The notes beneath the pieces were generated by a model. That model ran no database searches and was not told where the DNA came from. It saw only the letters and a program-made list of their open reading frames with translations. A DNA stretch of 64,000 bases. Origin: Microbacterium sp. UFMG61. Lineage in GTDB: Bacteria; Actinomycetota; Actinomycetes; Actinomycetales; Microbacteriaceae. The position numbers and the translations under genes are program-made. Shown in pieces: positions 1 to 7,548 of this stretch. Positions within the stretch are counted from its first letter, which is position 1; every line of letters starts with the position of its first letter. The stretch lies in contig NZ_JACAFP010000002.1 in NCBI RefSeq assembly GCF_015354505.1, positions 1-64,000 on the forward strand, given 5' to 3'.

Positions 1-2
1 CC

Positions 3-473
3 CCCGCTGCGGTTCCCGCCCCCCTGCCGCCGACGGACGTGCTCACCGGGGACGGACTCGCCGGCGACGTCGACAAGACGGTCGTGAGCCCGCGTCCGAC
101 CGACGACGACCTCGACGCGACCGTCGTCGTCGCCCGCAAACGCGGGGTGCGGCGATCGCTCGTGCTCGACGACGGACGCACCTTCGCCCTCTCCGGTGCG
201 AGCGTCGTGATCGGACGCAACCCGATGGGGGACCCCGGCGAGCAGCGTCTGGCGATCTCCGACACCACGCGCACCCTGTCGAAGACCCACGCGCGGCTGG
301 TCGTTCACGACGATGAATGGCGACTGACCGACCTGCACGCCACGAACGGCGTCGTGGTGGTCGAGGAGAACGGCACCGAGACCCTTCTCGACCCGGGCGA
401 GAGCGTCACCGGCAACGGCCGCTTCATCCTCGGCGAGGTCGGGATGCACGTGGTCGCGGAGCGCGATTCGTGA
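3..473 (+). CDS. FHA-domain protein, N-terminus cut by window edge
   Basis: The frame is open to the left edge, so this is the C-terminal part of a longer protein; the GTG at 39 is probably internal. From that GTG, a forkhead-associated (phosphothreonine-binding) domain spans about residues 45-140, with the hallmark G-R (59-60), S-K-T-H (81-84) and T-N-G (102-104). Before it are two acidic T-V-V stretches, D-K-T-V-V (12-16) and D-A-T-V-V-V (26-31), which match motifs in the third gene downstream. The stop overlaps the GTG start of the PP2C gene, so the two are translationally coupled. FHA proteins dock onto phosphothreonine; here the likely role is phospho-dependent control of the adjacent type VII secretion genes (inference). 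Confidence 0.85.
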   Translation, partial: PAAVPAPLPPTDVLTGDGLAGDVDKTVVSPRPTDDDLDATVVVARKRGVRRSLVLDDGRTFALSGASVVIGRNPMGDPGEQRLAISDTTRTLSKTHARLVVHDDEWRLTDLHATNGVVVVEENGTETLLDPGESVTGNGRFILGEVGMHVVAERDS

Positions 474-1300
474 CCGTCGCCTCCGTCGTGCTCAACGTCG
501 CAGCGCTCTCGGACACGGGGCTCACGCGCACCGCGAACGAGGATTCCGTGCTCGCTGCCGCCCCCGTCTTCCTCGTCGCCGACGGGATGGGCGGGCATGA
601 GGCCGGAGACCGTGCGAGCGCGGCGGTCGTCGCGGCGTTCGAGCCGCTGACCGGCGCGACGATCGAGGTCGACGACGTTCGCGAGGCGCTGGGCCGCGCG
701 GCGGATGTCGTCGAGGGCATCGCCGCCGAGCACAAGCGCGGAGCGGGCAGCACCGTCTCGGGCGTGGCCCTTCTCGAGCATGAGGGGACTCCGCACTGGC
801 TGCTCTTCAACGTCGGTGACTCGCGGGTGTATCGGCACCACGGCAACGAGCTCACGCAGCTCACGATCGATCACTCGCTCGGCCAGGAGCTCGTGGATGC
901 CGGAGAGCTGCGCCCCGAGGACCTCGCGACCTTCGCTCAGCGCAACGTGATCACCCGGGCGATCGGGGGTCCCGACAGCACCGCCGACAGCTGGCTCATT
1001 CCCGTGATCGACGGCGAGCGACTGCTGCTGTGCTCCGACGGGCTCACGGGGGAGGTCAGCGACGAGGGCATCCGCGCGATCCTCACGATGAACGGACGCC
1101 CCGAGACCGCGGCGGCGGCTCTCATCCGACGTGCCCTGCAGGCCGGTGGCCGTGACAACGTCTCCGTCGTCGTGATCGACGTCGTGTCGGGTGGGTCACG
1201 CACCCGGCCCGCCGAAGACCTTGAGGCAGGGCTCGCCGCAGCATCCGCGCTGACCGACTCGATGCTCGAAGGAACCACGATTCCGGTGCGGGTGCGATGA
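470..1300 (+). CDS. PP2C-family Ser/Thr protein phosphatase
   Basis: A 276-aa protein starting at a GTG that overlaps the preceding stop. The PP2C metal-binding motifs are in order: R-T-A-N-E-D-S (20-26), D-G-M-G-G-H (38-43), G-D-S-R (116-119), S-D-G (189-191) and G-G-R-D-N (226-230), so it should be an active Mn/Mg-dependent phosphatase. There is no membrane segment, so it is cytoplasmic. It sits between an FHA protein and a protein carrying repeated acidic T-V-V motifs, at the head of a type VII secretion locus. It probably removes phosphate from threonines set by a Ser/Thr kinase encoded outside the window. An upstream in-frame ATG at 317 would need 51 extra residues inside the FHA gene and is not preferred. 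Confidence 0.9.
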   Translation: MTVASVVLNVAALSDTGLTRTANEDSVLAAAPVFLVADGMGGHEAGDRASAAVVAAFEPLTGATIEVDDVREALGRAADVVEGIAAEHKRGAGSTVSGVALLEHEGTPHWLLFNVGDSRVYRHHGNELTQLTIDHSLGQELVDAGELRPEDLATFAQRNVITRAIGGPDSTADSWLIPVIDGERLLLCSDGLTGEVSDEGIRAILTMNGRPETAAAALIRRALQAGGRDNVSVVVIDVVSGGSRTRPAEDLEAGLAAASALTDSMLEGTTIPVRVR

Positions 1301-1965
1301 CCGGCGAGGAGAGCGTCGAAGAGACGGTCATGCTCACGCGGCGTGATCGACGTCGAGCTGCAGCGAACGCAGCGTCCGCGACGGACGGAACGGATGCTCA
1401 GAGCACGGGTCTCGCGTCCGACGACGAGGCGACGGTCGTCGTCGACCGCTCACCGGCACCCCCGGCCACGACCGATGTTCCTGCTGCTCCGCCGGAGCCG
1501 TCCGACGACGAGGCGCAGCACGCCGGTGAGCAGGTGGACGAGGCCACCGTCGTGGTCGATCGCTCACCGAGACCTGCGAGCGAACCGCTGGAGGAGGCGA
1601 CGGTCGTCGTCGCCCGCACGCCCGGTCGTTCGCGCCGTCGCGCCGAGGCTGCCGACCCTCCGGCGCCCGAACCCTCAGATCCCGACCCGTCGGAGCCCGA
1701 GGCCCGAGACGTCGTGGCGGAGGCCTTCGCCGCCCCCGCTGTTCCCGAGCCTGCCATCTACAAGCCTCGTCCGGCGCCGCTGGGCCCCAGCGCCCCTCCC
1801 GTCGTCATCGGCGGCGTACCGCCCACACGGGTTCAGGATGCCGAGCGCCCTTCCGTCGCGAAGCATTCTCGACGATGGAGCACGCTCACGCTCGCCGCGT
1901 TCGCGGTGGCATGTGCGGTGTCGGCCGCCGGGCTCGTCGGAGTCGGCTTCCTCGTCTTCGGGTGA
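1297..1965 (+). CDS. Tail-anchored protein with repeated EATVVV motifs
   Basis: A 222-aa protein of unknown family, overlapping the phosphatase stop by four bases. Most of it is disordered, rich in Pro, Ala, Asp and Glu. It has three near-identical decapeptides, E-A-T-V-V-V-D-R-S-P at 44-53 and 82-91 and E-A-T-V-V-V-A-R-T-P at 100-109, plus a weaker E-E-T-V-M-L at 9-14. A single hydrophobic segment at about 199-220 ends the protein, so it is probably C-terminally anchored with its bulk in the cytoplasm. Acidic residues before Thr and aliphatic residues after it resemble the substrate preference described for actinobacterial PknB-type kinases. It may be a phospho-scaffold for the FHA proteins and the phosphatase (inference). 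The gene converges with mycP. Confidence 0.75.
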   Translation: MTGEESVEETVMLTRRDRRRAAANAASATDGTDAQSTGLASDDEATVVVDRSPAPPATTDVPAAPPEPSDDEAQHAGEQVDEATVVVDRSPRPASEPLEEATVVVARTPGRSRRRAEAADPPAPEPSDPDPSEPEARDVVAEAFAAPAVPEPAIYKPRPAPLGPSAPPVVIGGVPPTRVQDAERPSVAKHSRRWSTLTLAAFAVACAVSAAGLVGVGFLVFG

Positions 1966-2004
1966 CGACGGGTTACGGCGGCTGGTGACGGCTGGCGTCG
2001 GTCG

Positions 2005-3369
2005 TCAGCTGATGCGGGTGGCTTCCGCGTGGGGATCCGCACGGTTCAGCAGGCCGCCCTCACGCTCGACCTCGGCCTGGTCGACGACGGGATCCTCTGT
2101 GCGGCGTCGGAGGACGATCAGGATGCCGAGCACACCGAGCAGGCTCGCGCCGCCGATCGCGGTCAGCAGCGCGGCGTCGCGGGTCAGCAGGAACGGTGAG
2201 GCTCCGTGGTCGGGGCTCACAGCCGCCGCGGGCGGTCGGGCTGCGCTTTCGACGGTGTCGAAGAACGGGCTGGCGGGGCCCCTGGTCGTCTGGTCGGGCA
2301 GCAGCTCGATCGCGGCGGTGGGCTGGATGAAACCCCAGCCGTTCACGTCGTCGCGATTGTCCGCATCGGCGCGCAGAGCCGTGGCGGCGAGTCGGTAGGC
2401 CCAGCCTGCAGGGGGATCCTCGGGGTGGGCCTCGGCGACGAGGGCCGCCGCCGCGCTCGCGTACCCCGTGGCGAAGCTCGACGCGGGGGCATCCGGAGCG
2501 AACACGCAGTCACCGCCGCCGGGGAAGGCCGTCAGCACGTCACTGCCGGGTGCCGTCACGTCGACCTGCGGGCCGTGGATCGATGAGTCCGTCGCGAGTC
2601 CCCGCGGGTCTGCGGCGCTGACGCCGAGCGCCTGCTCGTAGGCCGCCGGATACCTCGCGGCATCCTCGGCATCCGCGTCGGATTCCCGGTTGCCCGCGCT
2701 CGCGACGACGAGAGCGCCGACAGCGGCCGCGTGCTCGACCGCGGCCCGGAGCACTGCGGAATCCGATGTCTGCGACATGGACACGTTGATGATGTCGGCA
2801 CCGTTGTCGGCAGCCCAGTGGATGCCGTCGGCCAGCCGCTGCGAGCTCGGCCCGAAGCCCTTGTCGATGTCCTGCTTGTCGGTGCTGCGGAACACCCTGA
2901 CCGAGAGCAGCTTCGCGCCCGGGGCGAGGCCCACGACCCCCGAGCCGGCCACAGGCTGCGCGGCGATCTGACCCGCGATGGCGGTGCCGTGTCCGGTCGT
3001 GTCGGTGAGTCCGTCGGCGCGTTCTCCATCGCCGACGAGGTCGATTCCGCCGATCACGGTGCCGGCGAGGTGCGGGTTGCTCGCATCCACCCCGGAATCG
3101 ACGATCGCGACCACGACCCCTTCTCCCGTGGCGAGACGGTTCGCCTGCTCCGCGTCGAGTCGCGCGAGTGCCGAGGGCGCCTCGGGCGAGTACACGGCGT
3201 TGCCGGGCGTGCAGGCCTCCGCTGCGGTCGCGGTCGACACGAGGGTGGGCAGCGTCGTGCTCGAATGCGCGACCGCGTGAGGCGGGGCTGCGGCGGTGGC
3301 GGGGGCTGCGGCACCGAAGACGGCGGCGCCCAGCACGAGCGTGGCGAGGGCTGTCAGGCGGCGCCGCAT
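2005..3369 (-). CDS. mycP: Mycosin-type subtilisin-like protease (type VII secretion)
   Basis: A 454-aa S8-family serine protease. The signal peptide is about residues 1-27. The catalytic Asp is D91 (V-D-S-G), the His is H127 (G-H-G-T), the oxyanion Asn is N227 (A-G-N) and the nucleophile is S298. The Ser motif reads A-S-S-F-A instead of the usual G-T-S-x-A. A transmembrane segment at about 399-420 precedes a short basic tail. Exported, membrane-anchored S8 proteases with this layout are the mycosins of ESX systems, which stabilise the secretion complex and process substrates. It follows eccB with a one-base overlap, so it is translated from the eccD-eccB-mycP operon. A second mycosin is encoded at 7548. 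Confidence 0.88.
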   Translation of the reverse strand: MRRRLTALATLVLGAAVFGAAAPATAAAPPHAVAHSSTTLPTLVSTATAAEACTPGNAVYSPEAPSALARLDAEQANRLATGEGVVVAIVDSGVDASNPHLAGTVIGGIDLVGDGERADGLTDTTGHGTAIAGQIAAQPVAGSGVVGLAPGAKLLSVRVFRSTDKQDIDKGFGPSSQRLADGIHWAADNGADIINVSMSQTSDSAVLRAAVEHAAAVGALVVASAGNRESDADAEDAARYPAAYEQALGVSAADPRGLATDSSIHGPQVDVTAPGSDVLTAFPGGGDCVFAPDAPASSFATGYASAAAALVAEAHPEDPPAGWAYRLAATALRADADNRDDVNGWGFIQPTAAIELLPDQTTRGPASPFFDTVESAARPPAAAVSPDHGASPFLLTRDAALLTAIGGASLLGVLGILIVLRRRTEDPVVDQAEVEREGGLLNRADPHAEATRIS

Positions 3370-4718
3370 CAGTTCGATCCGGAGCCCGGGGTCTCGCGCG
3401 CTGCCTCTGCGCTCAGAGCGGGCCCCGCGGCGAAGAACTCGATCCAGGCATCCGACACCCGGCCGACGTCGGACAGCGAATATCCGAGCTGGGCGATCGC
3501 GCCGGTCGCGGCGTCTTCGGAGCTCTCATCGAGCGTCGCACCGGGAATCGCGTACGCGGTGCCGGACTCGTCGATCAGCACGGCCATGCCCACCGCGTCC
3601 TCCGAGCCGCCGGTCACCTGCATCAGCGCCCCGCCGCCGACGGTGACGTCGACACCGGAACGGTCTTCGGGCAGTTCGGCCGTGGTCGCACCGAGCACGG
3701 TGCGGGCGTCGCCGGACAGGACCGCGCAGGGCGTCTGATCCGCCGGGAGGGTGGCGAGCGGCTGAGCGGGCCAGTCGGTGCCGCCGAGGTTCTGAAGCGT
3801 CGGGACATCGGCCACCTCGGCGGGAGACACCTCGACCTCACGTGCCTGCTCGCCGCTGCCGAGCAGGTAGAGCTGGTACGCCAGGGGGCTCAGGAGCGCG
3901 AGTTCGCCCGAGGCGAGGGCGACGTACCGCTCCTCGGCGGGCTTGCCCTGCGTGTGCACGATCGTGCCGGCCGTCAGATCTGTGCCCGGCACCGCGGCGC
4001 CGAAGCCGTTGATGCGGATGGGCCCGAGCTCGTCGCCCGACGCGAACAGGTTGAGCCAGCGTCCGTCGACCTCGAGGATGTCGCTCGCGCCGAGCCCGGC
4101 GGCGCGCAGGACGGCGTTCGCATCGCCCGGGGCGACCGCGTACCGCAGGCCGTCGGCGACGACGAACAGATCCTCTCCGCGCTTCACGACGGCGCCCGTA
4201 TCCGTCGCGATCGCGGCGACCGGGTCGTCTGAGACGGTGACGGCAGCTCCTGTTCCGTCATCGATGCAGGCGGTCCACGACGAGTTGATCAGCGCCTTCG
4301 GCGCCGGCAGATCATCGGGAGCGCCGAGGATGCCGATGGCAGGGCCGATCGGGATGCCGTCGAGCGCCGCCTGGTCGGTGCGCACGACCTTGAACTCGCC
4401 CGCCGGGATCAGCAGGCGCGCGCTGGCCGTGTTGATCACCGGATACAGCGTGCCGTCGACCGACACATAGCGCGAACCGGTGTCCGTCGCCACGATCAGC
4501 CGGTTGTTCTGCCAGTCGCCGGGCAGGCCGGGTTGCATGATGCCCCAGAAGACGCCGACGAGGATCACGCCGACCGTCAGTGCGACTCCCGCCACGACCG
4601 CGCGCAGCGGCTTGGCCGGATCGAGCTCTTTGCCGCCGGGGGCGCCGCCGGTGAAGGCGGAGAGCAGGCGGCGGCGGCTGAAGCCCTGGGCTTCGATCAG
4701 ATCCTTCTTGGTCGCCAT
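3369..4718 (-). CDS. eccB: Type VII secretion protein EccB
   Basis: A 449-aa membrane-anchored core component. The N-terminus has the typical EccB layout: a short cytoplasmic stretch with R-R-R (15-17), then one transmembrane helix at about 38-60, then a large extracytoplasmic domain. In ESX systems EccB forms the periplasmic face of the membrane complex with EccC and EccD. The visible T-D-T-G-S-R-Y-V and Y-P-V-I-N-T-A-S-A-R-L segments after the helix fit the start of the EccB repeat domain. The stop overlaps mycP by one base and the gene lies 3 bp after eccD, so it is in a tight minus-strand operon. Length fits the family (roughly 450-500 aa). Confidence 0.92.
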   Translation of the reverse strand: MATKKDLIEAQGFSRRRLLSAFTGGAPGGKELDPAKPLRAVVAGVALTVGVILVGVFWGIMQPGLPGDWQNNRLIVATDTGSRYVSVDGTLYPVINTASARLLIPAGEFKVVRTDQAALDGIPIGPAIGILGAPDDLPAPKALINSSWTACIDDGTGAAVTVSDDPVAAIATDTGAVVKRGEDLFVVADGLRYAVAPGDANAVLRAAGLGASDILEVDGRWLNLFASGDELGPIRINGFGAAVPGTDLTAGTIVHTQGKPAEERYVALASGELALLSPLAYQLYLLGSGEQAREVEVSPAEVADVPTLQNLGGTDWPAQPLATLPADQTPCAVLSGDARTVLGATTAELPEDRSGVDVTVGGGALMQVTGGSEDAVGMAVLIDESGTAYAIPGATLDESSEDAATGAIAQLGYSLSDVGRVSDAWIEFFAAGPALSAEAARETPGSGSN

Positions 4719-4721
4719 CGG

Positions 4722-6056
4722 TCAGACGAGCCCTGCCGTGATGACGCCCAGAGGCAGCAGCAGCGCGAGAGCGACGACCTCGACCGTGTCGCCCAGGCGC
4801 GTGAGTCGGAGCCGCGCGCGCGGTGTGAGCAGCGTCAGTCCGACCAGGATCACCGTGGCGACGACGAGCACCAGCAGCATCCAGGTGCGCACGTCGGGCA
4901 GTGCGAGTGCGACGGTGGTGCCGGTCGCCGCGAGGCCGATCGCGCCGATCGCCATGAGCACCAGCACGCCGAGGCGCGCGTGGATCTGCCGTGACTGGAA
5001 CATCATGCCCACGAACGCGAGCACGCACAGCACAGCGCCGAACGCTCCGCTCGCGGCCACGAGAGGGGTCGCGATCAATGCGGCGAGACCGAGCGCAGCC
5101 CGCAGCGCGATGAGCGTGCGGGTGCCCGCCGCCGCACGGCGCTTGACTTCGTCGGCGTCGATGGGCTCGGGGGCCGAGAACATGTCGGCGTCGCTCTGCG
5201 GCGAGATCACCCGGATGCGCGTCGAGCTGAGGGCGAGCCAGGGGATGCCGTTCGCGAGCAGTGCCGTCGTGGCCAGCATGATCGCGTACGGGGAGAGCGC
5301 GTCGCCGAACAGCGCCGCCGCCGTCGCCGTGATGCCGATGGAGGCGCCGAGAGCGATGGGGACCAGATGGATCTCGGGCTTGTCCTGCGTGACGGCGAGA
5401 CTGAGGCCGCCGACGATCACGAGGCCGAGACCCATCGCGGCGAGGGGCCAGCCCCAGATGCTCTGCACGGGGACGGCGAGGTACCCGGCGAGGCCGCCGT
5501 ATGCGGCGGCGGCGAGGCCGAGCGCGTGCCCCGCCTCGGGCTGACGCAGGCGCATGAGCACGGCCGCGGCCACGCTCAGCACCACCGCACCGGATCCCGC
5601 GATGATGGCGGGGATCAGCGATGTGGGCGGTGTGGCCACCAGCAGCAGCGCGCACAGCGCCAGGAAGGTCATGCTGATGAAGAGCGCCGTGCGCGAGCTG
5701 TCGGCCGGGGTCCACGACCCGTGCTGCTCGGCGGTCGCGTCGATCACGGCTTCGACGACATCGTCGTAGACGCGCGGCTCGCTGGTCAGTCCGCCGCGCA
5801 CGAGAGTGAGGAGCTCGCCCTCGTGCACGCCCTGCGCAGCAGCGCCGCGTGCAGGGTCGAGGGCGGTGCCGTCGGCGCGCTGCAGCGCGTAGCCGCCGTG
5901 GGTGAGCGTGGGGTCGAGCACGCCGAGGCTGCGCGCGAAGCCCGGGATGATCTCGATCAGCGGAACCTGCGAGGGCACGCCCACATCGAGTCGCCGATCG
6001 TCGCTGACGACGGAAAGTCGCAGCACGGTGCCTGCCGTGGCGCTGCTCTGAGTCAT
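4722..6056 (-). CDS. eccD: Type VII secretion integral membrane protein EccD
   Basis: A 444-aa polytopic membrane protein. Residues about 1-90 form a soluble ubiquitin-like (YukD-type) domain; about 11 hydrophobic helices follow from residue 125 on, separated by one cytoplasmic loop with acidic and basic residues near the middle. This is the EccD architecture; EccD builds the membrane chamber of ESX secretion complexes. It is the first gene of the minus-strand eccD-eccB-mycP operon, divergent from the WXG100 genes. A second EccD-like gene is at 10388, so the locus can supply a homo- or heterodimer. On the minus strand, TAGGGT at 6123-6128 could be a -10 element about 65 bp before the start. 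Confidence 0.9.
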   Translation of the reverse strand: MTQSSATAGTVLRLSVVSDDRRLDVGVPSQVPLIEIIPGFARSLGVLDPTLTHGGYALQRADGTALDPARGAAAQGVHEGELLTLVRGGLTSEPRVYDDVVEAVIDATAEQHGSWTPADSSRTALFISMTFLALCALLLVATPPTSLIPAIIAGSGAVVLSVAAAVLMRLRQPEAGHALGLAAAAYGGLAGYLAVPVQSIWGWPLAAMGLGLVIVGGLSLAVTQDKPEIHLVPIALGASIGITATAAALFGDALSPYAIMLATTALLANGIPWLALSSTRIRVISPQSDADMFSAPEPIDADEVKRRAAAGTRTLIALRAALGLAALIATPLVAASGAFGAVLCVLAFVGMMFQSRQIHARLGVLVLMAIGAIGLAATGTTVALALPDVRTWMLLVLVVATVILVGLTLLTPRARLRLTRLGDTVEVVALALLLPLGVITAGLV

Positions 6057-6218
6057 GGAACGAAGCCCCCTCCATGGTGTGCAGCCACGAAGGAGGACAA
6101 GTGGCCGCGCATTCCGCCTCTCACCCTAGTTGAGCCGTGCGACAACGCGTAGTCGCGCGGGCGAGGGATTTCTCCATCGAGTGCACAATCTCCCTGCGGA
6201 TGCTCACGGAATTCTGGC

Positions 6219-6232
6219 GATCCGTGCGGATC
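6219..6232. promoter_or_regulatory. Palindrome in the eccD / WXG100 divergent intergenic region
   Basis: The perfect inverted repeat GATCCGTGCGGATC (6-2-6) lies in the 285-bp divergent spacer 6057-6341. It is followed by TGATCTAAC at 6233-6241, a possible -10 region for the plus-strand esx genes. A second small hairpin, TCCCA/TGGGA, is at 6283-6296. No gene is seen in the spacer. Operator function is an inference. Confidence 0.35.
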
Positions 6233-6341
6233 TGATCTAACCTGGCACCTGAAACGAATCGTGGGGGGTTGTTTCGAAGTCGTCCCAACACTGGGATGCG
6301 CTCCCCGCACGTGTGTCCGTGAGGACCGGAGGGAGTGAGTT

Positions 6342-6659
6342 ATGGCTGATGTCATCTCCGCAGAAGAGGGGGCTCTGCGCCGCGGAGCCCAGGCGGTGCG
6401 GGAGACCAAGTCCGGGATCGACCAGCAGACCAAGAAGGTCCGCAGCGAGATCGAGCAGCTGCGCGGCTTCTGGACGGGTGCGGCAGCCGCATCGTTCACC
6501 ACGCTGATGTCCCGCTGGGACGAGCAGGCTCGTCAGCTCAACGAGGTCCTCGTGACGCTCGAAGATGCCCTCGCCGGCACCGAGCGTGACCAGGCTGCGA
6601 CCGAAGAGGCGCACCAGCAGACCATTTCGGGCCTCGGCTCGATGATGTCGGGCGCCTGA
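6342..6659 (+). CDS. WXG100-family protein (first Esx)
   Basis: A 105-aa all-helical protein with the W-T-G turn at 44-46, flanked by two long amphipathic helices. That is the size and hairpin form of the ESAT-6/CFP-10 (WXG100) family. It lacks a YxxxD/E export signal near its C-terminus, so it is likely the partner that is co-secreted as a heterodimer with the next protein, which has the signal. Its Shine-Dalgarno region is GGAGGGAG (6329-6336). It is the first gene of the plus-strand run and lies 31 bp before the second WXG100 gene. Confidence 0.92.
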   Translation: MADVISAEEGALRRGAQAVRETKSGIDQQTKKVRSEIEQLRGFWTGAAAASFTTLMSRWDEQARQLNEVLVTLEDALAGTERDQAATEEAHQQTISGLGSMMSGA

Positions 6660-6690
6660 GCGCGCGCATTCACAGGACAATAAGGAGAAC

Positions 6691-6984
6691 ATGATGCAGT
6701 CGATGTCAGTTCGCCCGGAGCAGGTCAACGCTCTGGCAGCTCAGATCCGCAGTGGTTCGCAGGGCATTCGCTCCGAGCTCGACCGTCTCGAGTCCGAGGT
6801 GAGCAAGCTCCGCGCAGCCTGGGACGGTTCCGCCCAGCAGGCCTACGACCAGGCTCAGGCGAAGTGGAACCGCTCGCTGAGTGAGATGCAGCAGCTGCTC
6901 ACGCAGATCGCAGGAAAGACCGAGGAGATCTCGGGCCAGTACGTGCAGACCGACAAGTCGGCTGCCGGGCGGTTCGGGGCCTGA
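6691..6984 (+). CDS. WXG100-family protein with YxxxD export signal (second Esx)
   Basis: A 97-aa WXG100 protein with W-D-G at 44-46 between two helices. Near the C-terminus it has Y84-V-Q-T-D88, which fits the YxxxD/E general type VII secretion signal known from mycobacterial CFP-10 and PE proteins. It probably pairs with the 105-aa WXG100 protein just upstream and carries the signal for the pair. The start at 6691 (Met-Met) has AAGGAG at 6681-6686 in good position. Loss of the signal in one partner and retention in the other is the usual arrangement. Confidence 0.93.
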   Translation: MMQSMSVRPEQVNALAAQIRSGSQGIRSELDRLESEVSKLRAAWDGSAQQAYDQAQAKWNRSLSEMQQLLTQIAGKTEEISGQYVQTDKSAAGRFGA

Positions 6985-7110
6985 TCCCGTGGCGCGGGCC
7001 CGCGGCAGAGATGCCCGGGTCCGCGCCGTCTGCTGTGCTGTTCGTCCGAATCGCCGGAGAGCAGAGCAGATGATTCGGGATCATTGCCGTTGTGAAGAGG
7101 AGGGGCGTCG

Positions 7111-7548
7111 ATGAGCATCGCAATCGACTTCGATGGAGTGTTCGCCGAGCTGAAGCGACTTCTGCGCGAACTGCAGGAGTTCCCCAGCCCGGCCGAGGTG
7201 GGAGTCTCCGAAGGGGGATCGTCGAAAGCCACGTTCGAGTTCCGGACCGCCGTCGCGCGCGCCGCGGGCGCGATGAGTGAGGTGACAGACAGGACGCTCA
7301 ACAAGCTCCAGGACACGCACGACGCGATCAGAGCGGCCGTCGAGCAGATCGCCGAGCAGGATGCGTCCCTCGCCGACGAGGCGAAGCTGATCGCCTCCCT
7401 TCTCGACTCCGCGGTCGCGCAGGGTGAAGACGAGGTGACCGCGCAGACGGGGGCATCCACGGGCGCGCAGGGCGGCGCCTCGGCCGGAGTCGACGCGTCT
7501 GCGCCGACGATCTCCGACGCGGACGAGCCCGCCGAGGCCGACTACTGA
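7111..7548 (+). CDS. Small helical type VII secretion-associated protein
   Basis: A 145-aa protein not matched to a named family. Residues about 1-110 are predicted helical and charged, with leucine-rich heptads around 10-22 and 70-110; the tail is Ala/Thr/Gly-rich and acidic. There is no signal peptide, WXG or membrane segment. Size, helical content and position between WXG100 genes and a mycosin suggest an Esp-like accessory protein, chaperone or secreted partner (inference). GAGGAGG lies at 7096-7102 as ribosome binding site. Its stop overlaps the mycosin ATG (TGATG), so the two are coupled. Confidence 0.7.
   Translation: MSIAIDFDGVFAELKRLLRELQEFPSPAEVGVSEGGSSKATFEFRTAVARAAGAMSEVTDRTLNKLQDTHDAIRAAVEQIAEQDASLADEAKLIASLLDSAVAQGEDEVTAQTGASTGAQGGASAGVDASAPTISDADEPAEADY

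Noticed and set aside
1963..2007. Possible terminator TGACGAC/GTCGTCA between the tail-anchored protein gene and mycP
   Set aside because: Stem of seven bases with a 31-nt loop; too weak to call.
4312..6075. Long minus-strand reading frame overlapping eccD and eccB
   Set aside because: It is Arg/His-rich without domains and lies out of frame with two well-supported genes; long shadow frames are usual at this GC content.
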